From the NCBI GenBank assembly GCA_937923735.1, contig CALDUJ010000153.1, forward strand, positions 1 through 34,207: a DNA stretch of 34,207 nt, read 5' to 3'. The notes under the pieces were generated by a model, which made no database searches, was not told the DNA's origin, and was given only the letters and a program-made list of their open reading frames with translations. Shown in pieces: positions 1 through 7,900 of this stretch. Within the stretch, counting starts at the first letter, position 1. Every line of letters begins with the position of its first letter. Position numbers and translations under genes: made by a program. The stretch comes from an uncultured Flavobacteriaceae bacterium (lineage in GTDB: Bacteria; Bacteroidota; Bacteroidia; Flavobacteriales; Flavobacteriaceae).

Positions 1-1
1 G

Positions 2-811
2 CTCCCTAAGCTCACTTTGCCAAGCTCTCTGGAGGTATACGAACCTGAGCATACCGAAAATGTGAGAACAAATCTAGCAGGTATGCGTGGCAATATTTCA
101 GATACGTATACAGTAGTACCTCAATATCAGGGCAAATATCCAATACCAAGTATTTCGTTTTCGTATTTCGACCCTAAAACAGAATCTTATAAACGAGTCA
201 CTTCAGATGAAATTGTGATTGATGTTCTTGACGGACCTATTAATAATGCAACGGCTGATAATAATTTGAGTACTGGTAGTGGGAAGCAAAGAGTGGTTTT
301 ATCTAACGAGCAATTTGCCTTTGTAAAAACGAATCCAAATCTAACGTCTATTACATCACCTAATTTCTTTAAAACCAATTTGTTTTGGGCTTCGTTGTTA
401 TCTCCATTGTTATTGATTCCATTAGCAATTGTTTTTAGGAAAAAAAGAGAAGAACGCTTATCCGATGTTGCTGGTAATAGAGTGAGATTAGCTGATAAGC
501 TAGCAAGGAAATATCTAGGAGAGGCAAAGAAATCTTTAGGGAAGAAAGAAGCTTTTTATGAAGCTTTAGAACGTGCTTTACATAACTACCTCAAAGCTAA
601 GCTGAATATTGAAACTAGCGATTTAAGTAAAGAAAAAATAAAAGGCTTATTAAGTGAACGACAAGTTCAAGACACAGTAATGGAAGAGTTTATGAGTTTA
701 TTGAAAAATGCTGAATTAGCAAGGTATACGCCATTTTCTAGTGTAGAAATGCAACAGGATTATGATAATGCAGCAAGAACAATTTCAGCAATAGATAAAC
801 AAATCAGATAG
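2..811 (+). CDS. batD: BatD C-terminal part (5' truncated by window edge)
   Basis: The reading frame is open from base 2; the track's start at 17 is an internal TTG, so the gene begins upstream of the window. What remains is an extracytoplasmic beta-rich region (about residues 1-90, with the YPIPSISFSYFDP signature typical of BatD), a spacer, one membrane segment near residues 123-145 (ASLLSPLLLIPLAIVF), and a basic, helical cytoplasmic tail. BatD proteins belong to the Bat (Bacteroides aerotolerance) set, usually batA-batB-batC-batD-batE, linked to oxygen tolerance and envelope stress; the molecular role is not settled. The stop lies 4 bases before batE, so the two are cotranscribed. Confidence 0.85.
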   Translation, partial: LPKLTLPSSLEVYEPEHTENVRTNLAGMRGNISDTYTVVPQYQGKYPIPSISFSYFDPKTESYKRVTSDEIVIDVLDGPINNATADNNLSTGSGKQRVVLSNEQFAFVKTNPNLTSITSPNFFKTNLFWASLLSPLLLIPLAIVFRKKREERLSDVAGNRVRLADKLARKYLGEAKKSLGKKEAFYEALERALHNYLKAKLNIETSDLSKEKIKGLLSERQVQDTVMEEFMSLLKNAELARYTPFSSVEMQQDYDNAARTISAIDKQIR

Positions 812-815
812 AGCA

Positions 816-1565
816 ATGAAGAAGCTGGTTTACATATTCATATTTTTTATAAGTCTCGGAGCTTTCGCCCAAAACGAAACGGCTTTCAAGGAAGCAAATA
901 AGCTATACAATGAAGGTAAATACATGGATGCCATAGATAAATATGAGTCCATAGTAAAATCAGGGGAGCATTCAGCTGAATTATACTACAACTTAGGAAA
1001 TGCTAATTACAAACTTAACAGAATTGCACCAAGCATTTATTATTACGAGAAAGCTTTGCAATTGTCTCCCAACGACAAGGAAATACAAAATAATTTGGCA
1101 TTCGCTCAAAACATGACGATTGATGCTATTGAAGAAGTCCCTGAAGTTGGCATTTCTAAATTTTTTAATAAGCTTATTAATGTTTTTGGCTTTGATGGCT
1201 GGGCAAAACTAACCATTGTTTTAATGCTCCTTTTTGTTGGGCTTTTTATCATGTATTATTTTGCTTTTGCCACCCAAAGAAAGCGATTGGCATTTATCGG
1301 GAGTATTGCCTCATTATTCTTAATGCTATTATCACTGACTTTCGCTTTTCAGAAATATAATATGGTACAAAAAGACCAACCAGCAATTGTATTTTCTCAA
1401 GAAGCCCAAGTAAAAAGTGAGCCAAACCTCAGAAGCACTGAAGCCTTTAAACTACATGAAGGTACTAAAGTGCAAATCCTAGACACCGTTAACAACTGGA
1501 AAAAAATCAAACTCGTTGATGGTAAAACAGGTTGGATTCCTAGTGATGATATTAAGGCGTTGTGA
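816..1565 (+). CDS. batE: BatE: TPR and SH3 membrane protein
   Basis: This 249-residue protein has a signal peptide (about 1-18, ending AFA-Q), TPR repeats at about 20-100 (motif AELYYNLGNANYKLNRI), two membrane segments at about 130-180, and a C-terminal SH3-like domain at about 190-249 ending WIPSDDIKAL. This order is the BatE architecture. The TPRs should lie in the periplasm and mediate protein contacts; the SH3 part may bind peptidoglycan or protein. It directly follows batD in the same direction. Only a weak AT-only hairpin follows, so readthrough into the next gene cannot be excluded, though a promoter-like -7 box precedes that gene. Confidence 0.88.
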   Translation: MKKLVYIFIFFISLGAFAQNETAFKEANKLYNEGKYMDAIDKYESIVKSGEHSAELYYNLGNANYKLNRIAPSIYYYEKALQLSPNDKEIQNNLAFAQNMTIDAIEEVPEVGISKFFNKLINVFGFDGWAKLTIVLMLLFVGLFIMYYFAFATQRKRLAFIGSIASLFLMLLSLTFAFQKYNMVQKDQPAIVFSQEAQVKSEPNLRSTEAFKLHEGTKVQILDTVNNWKKIKLVDGKTGWIPSDDIKAL

Positions 1566-1624
1566 TTTTTATAACGTTTAATATTTTTTAATATTTGTTT
1601 AACAGAATAATCTTCTAGGAATTC

Positions 1625-1632
1625 TATTTTTG
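1625..1632 (+). promoter_or_regulatory. Bacteroidota -7 box (TATTTTTG) before the SulP/CA cluster
   Basis: TATTTTTG matches the TAnnTTTG -7 consensus and lies 30 bases before the ATG at 1662. No TTTG sits at the expected 19-base spacing; the nearest is 27 bases upstream, so only the -7 half is supported. Confidence 0.35.
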
Positions 1633-1661
1633 TCTTCCAATTTATAAACACAACCACCCGA

Positions 1662-1970
1662 ATGCGGAAATCTATTGCAGCTATTTTCTTTACATCTTTT
1701 TTTATGATGACAATAATTACTCCATCGATAGTTTTACTATTTGACTTGGACCACAGTATTTATATTATTGTTGACAGTAGTGAGGAAGAGGAAAAAGAGG
1801 GCAAGGAAGGAAAAGAATCTGCAAAGGACAAGGATGTAAAAATCTTTCAGATTTTTAATAGTGATTTAGATTTTTTTAGTAACTATCTAACTCTTAATTC
1901 GGGGTTATACTCAAATACCTACACATCTAATTATCTAGAACTCATTTCTCCACCCCCTGAGTTTAGCTAA
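1662..1970 (+). CDS. small membrane protein preceding SulP, unknown function
   Basis: This 102-residue protein has one hydrophobic segment (about 5-30), a very acidic and lysine-rich linker (about 39-60, EEEEKEGKEGKESAKDKD), and a C-terminal segment ending in the proline cluster SPPPEFS. From memory, flavobacterial transporter loci often carry such short one-segment proteins ending in PPPE or PPPK; I know of no assigned function. It has its own -7 box, and no terminator separates it from the SulP gene 161 bases downstream, so cotranscription is likely. A secreted or membrane-anchored accessory peptide for the transporter is only inference. The coding call is supported by the hydrophobic start and the conserved-looking C terminus. 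Confidence 0.6.
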   Translation: MRKSIAAIFFTSFFMMTIITPSIVLLFDLDHSIYIIVDSSEEEEKEGKEGKESAKDKDVKIFQIFNSDLDFFSNYLTLNSGLYSNTYTSNYLELISPPPEFS

Positions 1971-2131
1971 GACAAGCTCTTAGCATATTTTAGATGTTAA
2001 AGAGTCAGCTTATAGCATTGTGACAGGTGTTATAACGTTCTAATAATTACACTTTTTATTAATGAAGTCATATGACTTCAATGTTAAAATATCGTTTGCT
2101 CTTAAAAGAGCGGAGAAAAACTCATTACATT

Positions 2132-3679
2132 ATGTTTAAATATTTAAAAAGCGATATCCCATCGAGTATCGTTGTATTTTTTGTTGCGCTACCTTTATGT
2201 TTAGGTATAGCATTAGCTAGTGGAGCACCACTATTTTCAGGATTAATTGCCGGTATTGTCGGAGGTATTGTTGTAGGAAGTTTAAGCGGCTCTAAAATTG
2301 GAGTCAGTGGTCCAGCTGCAGGTTTAGCCGCAATTGTTTTTGCAGCTATAGCATCACTAGGATATGAAAACTTTTTGGTTGCTGTCGTTATAGCAGGAGC
2401 TATTCAAATACTTTTTGGAGTATTGAAACTAGGAATTATAGGTTACTATTTTCCTTCTTCTGTAATTAAAGGAATGCTTACAGGTATTGGAATCATTATT
2501 ATTTTAAAACAAATACCATATTTTGTAGGTTATATTCCTTCAAAAGGCGAGGGTACCTTTACAGCTATATTTAACACTCTCTCTAATATTAGTATACCTA
2601 ATACTCTAATAGCTTTTATTGGTCTTGGTATATTACTATTATGGAGCAAAGTGTTAATTAAAAAGCATAAAATTTTTAGTCTTGTACAGGGACCACTTGT
2701 GGCTGTTATAGTTGGTATTATTTTTTATCTAATATTTAAGGACCATTCAACCTTAGATATAGCAGGTAAAAACTTAGTGAGCGTACCGATACCAGAAGAT
2801 GCAGCATCATTTTTTGCTCAATTTAGTTTTCCGAATTTTTCAGAAATAGCAAATGTTAAAATTTGGATTGTAGCTTTCACTATTGCTTTAGTGGCCAGTT
2901 TAGAAACATTGCTTTGTGTAGAAGCTACAGATAAGTTAGATCCACATAAAAACGTAACGCCTACAAATAGAGAGCTATTTGCTCAAGGCACAGGAAATAT
3001 GCTATCTGGCTTAATAGGTGGTTTGCCAATAACGCAAGTAATTGTGCGTAGTTCGGCAAATATACAGTCTGGTGGACGCAGTAAGATGTCTGCAATTATT
3101 CATGGATTTTTCTTGTTGATTTCTGTCATTTCAATTCCAAGATTGTTAAACATGATTCCGTTGTCTGTACTAGCAGCAGTTTTATTAATTGTTGGATATA
3201 AGTTAGCCAAACCAGCCTTGTTTAAAAAAATGTATGACTTAGGATGGAAGCAATTTATTCCCTTCACAGTTACTGTTCTTGGAATTATATTTATTGACCT
3301 TCTTTGGGGTATTGGCCTAGGTTTAGCCGTCGGCATAGTCGTTATTTTAATTAAGAGTTACCAAAACTCACACTTCTTACATATTGAAGATAAAAGTAAC
3401 GGTAAGCATAAAATTAAAATGACCTTCGCCGAAGAAGTAACCTTCTTTAATAAAGGAGCCATCTTAAAAGAACTAGACAGCTTGCCAATTAATACGTATT
3501 TAGAGCTTGACGTTCGGAAAACGCGCTACCTAGATAATGATATTATAGAAATTCTACAAGATTTCGCCTTTAAGGCTAGAGAACGAAATATAGATATCAA
3601 ACTTATTTCGGAACGAGGGATTGTTGAAAATCCTGATAGTTTTATCGAATTTTTCAAATTAAGACCAAAAGTCGCTTAA
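2132..3679 (+). CDS. SulP-family anion transporter 1 (probable bicarbonate or sulfate permease)
   Basis: This 515-residue SulP permease has about 12 membrane segments and SulP signatures in the first helices (FFVALPLCLGIALASG, GSKIGVSGPAAGLAA) and mid-protein (SLETLLCVEATDKLDP). I chose the ATG at 2132 because MFKYLKSDIPSSIVVFF is the usual flavobacterial start; the 20 residues from 2072 look unconserved. The C-terminal roughly 80 residues form a short STAS-like domain, but where STAS domains usually have DxSG this copy has YLDNDIIE, so the phosphorylatable serine is absent. SulP proteins carry sulfate, bicarbonate or other anions. Clustering with carbonic anhydrase and a second SulP favours bicarbonate; the cosubstrate (Na+ or H+) cannot be read. 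Confidence 0.85.
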   Translation: MFKYLKSDIPSSIVVFFVALPLCLGIALASGAPLFSGLIAGIVGGIVVGSLSGSKIGVSGPAAGLAAIVFAAIASLGYENFLVAVVIAGAIQILFGVLKLGIIGYYFPSSVIKGMLTGIGIIIILKQIPYFVGYIPSKGEGTFTAIFNTLSNISIPNTLIAFIGLGILLLWSKVLIKKHKIFSLVQGPLVAVIVGIIFYLIFKDHSTLDIAGKNLVSVPIPEDAASFFAQFSFPNFSEIANVKIWIVAFTIALVASLETLLCVEATDKLDPHKNVTPTNRELFAQGTGNMLSGLIGGLPITQVIVRSSANIQSGGRSKMSAIIHGFFLLISVISIPRLLNMIPLSVLAAVLLIVGYKLAKPALFKKMYDLGWKQFIPFTVTVLGIIFIDLLWGIGLGLAVGIVVILIKSYQNSHFLHIEDKSNGKHKIKMTFAEEVTFFNKGAILKELDSLPINTYLELDVRKTRYLDNDIIEILQDFAFKARERNIDIKLISERGIVENPDSFIEFFKLRPKVA

Positions 3680-3691
3680 AAATCAAATATT

Positions 3692-4507
3692 ATGAAAACA
3701 CAAAAGAAAAAAATATTAGTTCTTTCTGAACTAAAAAAAGATTTAGATAGCACTATTAAAAGTGCAGCCAGTTTAGCTAAAATTATGAATGCAGATGTTG
3801 ATTTTTTCTACGTGAAAAAACCAACAGAAATCGTAAAGAAAGAAAGTCAATTATCGGCGATAAGATCTATTAATAGAGAACAGATTGAGACAGAAAAACA
3901 ACTTCAAAATCTGTTAGACCCTTACAAAATTAAATACAATATGAAGATTAACCCCAAATTTTCATTTGGGAATGTAAAAAATGAAATCGAAAAGTATATA
4001 AACAAAGTAAATCCAGATATCATTGTACTTGGTAAAAGAAAAACAGGTCCTTTTGGTTTATCTGGTAATAAAGTTACCAAGTTCGTACTGAATTCTTTTT
4101 CTGGACCAGTTTTAATCGCCCCAACAAACAATGTTGTTGAGCCTCAAGATGATATTTCAATCGGAGTTTTAAATAAGATGTCAGATTCTAATTCAGAAAC
4201 TATTTTAGATGAGCTCATAAACCTGTCCAAGAATTCTCCAAAAACTTTTAAAATTGTAAATAAAGCCGAGGAGGTTCCTTCTGAAAAAAATGCACCACAA
4301 AATGAATATGTCTTTGAAAAGAATGATAATTCAATTAATGTCTTATCAAACTATTTAGAGAAGAGCAGGGTTAATTTACTTTACGTTGATAGGGTAAGTC
4401 AAAAAAATAGGCAATCACAAGAATCATCTTTGCCTGTTAAAAGCATTATTGATAAAATTAATGTGCCTTTATTATTTGGTGATGTTTCAAAATTTGGGTT
4501 GAATTAA
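3692..4507 (+). CDS. universal stress protein (UspA family), tandem-domain
   Basis: This 271-residue cytosolic protein starts 12 bases after SulP-1. Residues about 5-150 form a USP domain, with an initial KKILVLSELKKD strand and the nucleotide-binding-loop region PDIIVLGKRKTGPFGLSGNKVTKFV, close to the G-2x-G-9x-G(S/T) pattern. Residues about 155-271 look like a second, degenerate USP half lacking that loop. USP proteins often bind ATP or AMP and adjust partner proteins; in Bacteroidota they are common beside SulP transporters. Lying between two SulP genes suggests it tunes transport to energy state, which is inference. The alternative is a general stress protein simply carried in the operon. 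Confidence 0.75.
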   Translation: MKTQKKKILVLSELKKDLDSTIKSAASLAKIMNADVDFFYVKKPTEIVKKESQLSAIRSINREQIETEKQLQNLLDPYKIKYNMKINPKFSFGNVKNEIEKYINKVNPDIIVLGKRKTGPFGLSGNKVTKFVLNSFSGPVLIAPTNNVVEPQDDISIGVLNKMSDSNSETILDELINLSKNSPKTFKIVNKAEEVPSEKNAPQNEYVFEKNDNSINVLSNYLEKSRVNLLYVDRVSQKNRQSQESSLPVKSIIDKINVPLLFGDVSKFGLN

Positions 4508-4542
4508 AAAAGAACATTTGAAAAACATACAGGTTTCTTACT

Positions 4543-4627
4543 TTAATTGGGATTTTGTGTTATCACGTTTTTTAAGTATTAATAAAAACCGTAAATTCAC
4601 AAGTATCTAAAAAAACAACCCAATTAA
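4543..4627 (+). repeat. 9-bp inverted repeat (TTAATTGGG / CCCAATTAA) in leader of SulP-2
   Basis: TTAATTGGG at 4543-4551 is the exact reverse complement of CCCAATTAA at 4619-4627. The second arm covers the last bases before the ATG and its first base. If transcribed, the pairing would occlude the start region. The arms are 67 bases apart and AT-rich, so chance is possible. Confidence 0.35.
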
Positions 4628-6492
4628 TGAAAAATCTTTTTTCCAATATTCGTGGCGATGCCTTTGGAGGTATTACAGCAGGAATTGTAGCACTACCATT
4701 AGCTCTTGCTTTTGGTGTTTCATCTGGACTAGGACCTAGTGCTGGTTTATATGGTGCTATTTTTATAAGTTTCTTTGCAGCACTTTTCGGTGGCACTAAT
4801 ACCCAGATTTCGGGTCCAACTGCTCCTATGACAGCTGTAAGTATGGTCATTATTGCAGGTATTATTGCTGCAAATGACGGAAGCGTAGAAAAAGCTTTAC
4901 CTGCAATTCTAACAGTATTTTTATTAGCTGGTTTAATGCAAATTGGACTTGGTCTCATAGGTTTAGGTAAGTATATAAGATATATCCCCTATCCTGTTGT
5001 CTCTGGATTTATGACAGCAATAGGTGTGATTATCCTTATCACTCAGATTTTACCGAGTTTGGGTTATTACCCTAAAGAAGACGCTGAGTATGTTAACAAA
5101 TTCAAACCGCAAGCTGAGGAAGTTATTCTTGAAAACATTTTGAAAGAAGAAGCTGCTGAGGATATATTGGTTTTGGAAGACTTTAAGGAAACTATTTCAA
5201 GAGCCGAAAAAGTCACTGAAGCAGATATCTTGAAAGAGTCTCAAACTTTAGCTGCCAAAAATGCTTCAGGTGTACTAGGTTCTTTAAAAGTATTACCGAG
5301 AGCTTTAAAGAATATCAATTGGCTTGAGGTTATATTAGCCCTTGGAACCATATTTATTATTTATGGTTTTAAGCGTATAACGACAAAAGTACCGAGTACA
5401 TTAGTTGCTCTCGTAGTGATGTCAGCAATTGCTATACTCGCAAATTTAGATTATCGACCGATTCCGCAAATTCCTCAAGGGTTACCAGAATTTAAAGCAG
5501 AGATATTTACCAACTTTAACCTTAATAGTATTACTCCATATATATTCACCGCTTTAGCATTATCATTATTAGGTGCTATTGATTCACTACTTACGAGTAT
5601 TGTGGCTGATAATATGACTAAAACTAAGCATAAGCCTAATAAAGAGCTTATTGGTCAAGGTATCGGTAATAGTATTGCGTCTTTGTTTGGTGGTATTCCT
5701 GGAGCTGGGGCAACTATTCGTACAGTTGTTAATATTAATTCGGGAGGGAAGACTAGATTATCGGGAATGATAGCAGGTGTATTACTTTTCGTAATTCTAC
5801 TTGCTATTGCTCCTTTAGCATCAAAAATACCAGCTGCGGTATTAGCAGGAATCTTAATAACAGTTGGTATTGGCGTCATGGATTATAAAGGCTTAAAAGC
5901 GATTCCTAGTTTACCAAAGGACATAAAACTTGGCCCGCTTAAACTAAGCTCTGAAGTACTAATAATGCTCATTGTTCTGGTACTTTCATCTTTCTGGGAT
6001 TTGGTTTATGCCGTTGGTATTGGGCTTGTAATTGCTTCTCTGATGTTTATGAAAAAGATTGGTGATCTTACAGCAGAGCGCTCTGATGTTAAATCTATTG
6101 AAGACGAAAAAGCTTGGAAAGATGAGACCGACTTTCCAAAAAATTTCAAAGAGGAAGTCTTTATAAAGCACATAAAAGGTCCTCTGTTTTTTGGATCCAC
6201 AAGTGATTTTCAAGCCTTAGCACTTCAAATCCCAGACACGGCTTCAACAGTAATAATGCGTTTAGACCGTATGCAGTATATGGATCAGTCGGGATTATAC
6301 GCTATGGAAGACATGTTACAAGACTTAAAAACAAAAAATGTAACAGCCTTGTTTGTTGGTTTATTAAATCAACCAAGATATATGATGGAGCGAATTAAGA
6401 TTATTCCACAATTTATACCAAACGAGCATATATTCGAAACTTTTGATGAATCTATGGAATGGGTAAAACAAAATGTAAAAGACGAACATTAA
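4627..6492 (+). CDS. SulP-family anion transporter 2 with C-terminal STAS domain
   Basis: This 621-residue SulP permease has the SulP start GGITAGIVALPLALAFGVSSG, the anion-site region NTQISGPTAPMT, a core motif near SLLGAIDSLLTSIVADNMT, and a full STAS domain at about 510-615 containing MDQSG, the usual position of the regulatory serine. A charged hydrophilic insert at about 150-225 separates two membrane segments and is roughly 60 residues longer than the matching loop of SulP-1. The domain order resembles BicA-type Na+/HCO3- symporters. It ends 14 bases before the carbonic anhydrase gene, which supports bicarbonate as the cargo; sulfate remains possible. The ATG at 4627 gives the expected N terminus. 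Confidence 0.87.
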   Translation: MKNLFSNIRGDAFGGITAGIVALPLALAFGVSSGLGPSAGLYGAIFISFFAALFGGTNTQISGPTAPMTAVSMVIIAGIIAANDGSVEKALPAILTVFLLAGLMQIGLGLIGLGKYIRYIPYPVVSGFMTAIGVIILITQILPSLGYYPKEDAEYVNKFKPQAEEVILENILKEEAAEDILVLEDFKETISRAEKVTEADILKESQTLAAKNASGVLGSLKVLPRALKNINWLEVILALGTIFIIYGFKRITTKVPSTLVALVVMSAIAILANLDYRPIPQIPQGLPEFKAEIFTNFNLNSITPYIFTALALSLLGAIDSLLTSIVADNMTKTKHKPNKELIGQGIGNSIASLFGGIPGAGATIRTVVNINSGGKTRLSGMIAGVLLFVILLAIAPLASKIPAAVLAGILITVGIGVMDYKGLKAIPSLPKDIKLGPLKLSSEVLIMLIVLVLSSFWDLVYAVGIGLVIASLMFMKKIGDLTAERSDVKSIEDEKAWKDETDFPKNFKEEVFIKHIKGPLFFGSTSDFQALALQIPDTASTVIMRLDRMQYMDQSGLYAMEDMLQDLKTKNVTALFVGLLNQPRYMMERIKIIPQFIPNEHIFETFDESMEWVKQNVKDEH

Positions 6493-6506
6493 AAACAAAT
6501 TAAAAA

Positions 6507-7136
6507 ATGAAAAACATAGCAATAACGAAAGACATGCAAGGTGCATTGACGCCTTCAAGTGTATTAGAAGATTTATTAGAGGGAAATGCAAGATTTGTAA
6601 ATAACAAAAGCCAATCTGTAGATAATTCTGCATTAGTACAACAAACAACTGGTGGGCAATTCCCAAAAGCAGTGGTCCTTTCATGTATAGATTCTAGAGT
6701 ACCAGTAGAAACAGTTTTAGACCAAGCTATTGGAGATGTATTTGTAGCTAGAGTAGCAGGTAACTTTGAGAATGAAGACATTCTTGGAAGTCTTGAATAT
6801 TCTTGTAAAGTTGCAGGAAGTAAATTAGTAATGGTTTTAGGACATGAAGCTTGTGGTGCCGTTAAGGCTGCTTGCGACGGTGTAGAGTTAGGTAATATAA
6901 CTCACTTATTGAGTAATATTTTACCAGCTGTTAAACAATCGTCAGATGAAGTTGATGGTGCTTTAGACTCTTCTAACAAAGCCTTTGTAGCTAAAACAGT
7001 TGAGAATAATGTAAAAATGACAATGGATAGAATCCGCGAAAGAAGTCCAATTCTTAAGGAAATGGAAGACAACGGAGAAATACAAATTGTAGGAGGTGTA
7101 TACAGTCTTCATTCTGGGAAAGTAGAAATGCTTTAG
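6507..7136 (+). CDS. beta-class carbonic anhydrase
   Basis: This 209-residue cytosolic zinc enzyme interconverts CO2 and bicarbonate. The zinc and catalytic residues are visible: C60, D62 and R64 in SCIDSRVP, and H113 and C116 in GHEACGA. The region ARVAGNFENEDILGSLEYSC is typical of the beta class, and the C-terminal QIVGGVYSLHSGKVEML gives a full-length protein with no signal peptide. It is the last gene of the SulP-Usp-SulP-CA run and is followed directly by a strong terminator. Acting behind the transporters it would hold or release CO2 for carboxylases (anaplerosis, fatty-acid and nucleotide synthesis) or help pH balance. Confidence 0.93.
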   Translation: MKNIAITKDMQGALTPSSVLEDLLEGNARFVNNKSQSVDNSALVQQTTGGQFPKAVVLSCIDSRVPVETVLDQAIGDVFVARVAGNFENEDILGSLEYSCKVAGSKLVMVLGHEACGAVKAACDGVELGNITHLLSNILPAVKQSSDEVDGALDSSNKAFVAKTVENNVKMTMDRIRERSPILKEMEDNGEIQIVGGVYSLHSGKVEML

Positions 7137-7160
7137 AGAATAAATAAAGACTAAAAATAA

Positions 7161-7186
7161 AAAAGCCGCTTCTCGAAGCGGCTTTT
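7161..7186. terminator. bidirectional terminator between CA and cvpA
   Basis: AAAAGCCGCTTC and GAAGCGGCTTTT form a perfect 12-bp stem with a minimal loop. T-rich tracts follow on both strands, so it serves both the plus-strand CA transcript and the minus-strand cvpA transcript. Confidence 0.9.
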
Positions 7187-7187
7187 C

Positions 7188-7706
7188 TTATGCAGTAGTT
7201 TCTTCTTTAGGCTCTTCTTCATCATCTGCTTTAATAATGTTAGGGAATACTATTGGAGCGAGCGCTTTTACAGGCTTATAAAGTGCCGATTCTTCTATAT
7301 CCTCTTCTCCTACAAACGGAATAACGCTGTTCATTTTACTGAACACGATTAATAAAACACTCAAGATTAATCCGATTTTCAATGCTCCAAAAACACCTCC
7401 TAAGATTTTATTCAAAATTCCTAAAGCAGCAAAATCAGCCAATTTAGTTAATGCCTTTCCAGCTAAGGAAATAGCAATAATAATAATCACGAATGTAATA
7501 GCAAATGCTGCTAAGTTGACAGTTTTTTCATTCCACTCGGTCTTGTCCATTAAAAATTCAGCCGCAAAACTACTAAAGTGAATAGCGCCATAAACACCAG
7601 CAATTAAAGCTACCAATGATGCGACTTCAACAAATAGACCTTTCATAAAGCCTCTAACGAGTCCAAATAGGAGGAGCGCTCCAAGGATAATATCTAATAC
7701 ATTCAT
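7188..7706 (-). CDS. cvpA: CvpA family membrane protein
   Basis: This 172-residue protein begins MNVLDIILGALLLFGLVRGFMKG, the hallmark N terminus of the CvpA (colicin V production) family, and has about four membrane segments up to residue 125. The C-terminal tail is acidic and cytoplasmic (DDEEEPKEETTA). E. coli CvpA is linked to colicin V export and purF; in Bacteroidota its role is unclear, with envelope homeostasis suggested. It stands alone on the minus strand, with a -7 box at 7725-7732 and the shared terminator after its stop. Confidence 0.88.
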   Translation of the reverse strand: MNVLDIILGALLLFGLVRGFMKGLFVEVASLVALIAGVYGAIHFSSFAAEFLMDKTEWNEKTVNLAAFAITFVIIIIAISLAGKALTKLADFAALGILNKILGGVFGALKIGLILSVLLIVFSKMNSVIPFVGEEDIEESALYKPVKALAPIVFPNIIKADDEEEPKEETTA

Positions 7707-7724
7707 GATTTAGTTAGTTTTTAG

Positions 7725-7732
7725 CAAATATA
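7725..7732 (-). promoter_or_regulatory. -7 box for cvpA
   Basis: On the minus strand this reads TATATTTG, an exact TAnnTTTG -7 element, 18 bases from the cvpA ATG. No TTTG lies at the 19-base spacing. Confidence 0.4.
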
Positions 7733-7834
7733 TAATAAATAACAACCTCGATTGTATCATAAATATTGTACTAGCCAGAATGCAAATCTCTATTCTTTAT
7801 TCTAAAAGCAAAGCGGTCTTGATTCTAAAATAAC

Positions 7835-7842
7835 TAACTTTG
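7835..7842 (+). promoter_or_regulatory. -7 box before the 7901 gene
   Basis: TAACTTTG matches TAnnTTTG exactly, 58 bases before the ATG at 7901. The -33 element is not evident. The predicted leader contains the hairpin repeat at 7873-7896. Confidence 0.4.
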
Positions 7843-7872
7843 TAAAGGTTAGATTTATTGCTAATTAAAAAA

Positions 7873-7896
7873 GAGATTCCTGTTTTCACAGGAAAA
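7873..7896 (-). repeat. diverged copy of the 9331/9843 hairpin repeat
   Basis: Read on the minus strand, TTCCTGTGAAAACAGGAA has a 7-bp stem with a GAAA loop, followed by the same TCTC flank as the copy at 9331-9358. It differs from that copy at three sites, two of which change a C-G stem pair to T-A, so pairing is kept. It lies 4 bases before the ATG of the 7901 gene. Confidence 0.65.
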
Positions 7897-7900
7897 TTTT

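Noticed and set aside
1580-1597. AATATT-TTTT-AATATT hairpin after batE as a terminator
   Set aside because: The stem is AT-only and weak with no defined T-run beyond it; termination is not supported.
4572-4958. 128-residue minus-strand ORF antisense to SulP-2
   Set aside because: Its sequence is a shadow of the SulP-2 N terminus in another frame, with a low-complexity Ala/Ile/Pro composition and no domain.
5655-5879. Minus-strand ORF inside SulP-2
   Set aside because: Opposite-frame shadow of a membrane-rich coding region; no start context or homology pattern.
6364-6781. Two minus-strand ORFs spanning the SulP-2/CA junction
   Set aside because: Both lie under clearly coding plus-strand genes and have no conserved features.
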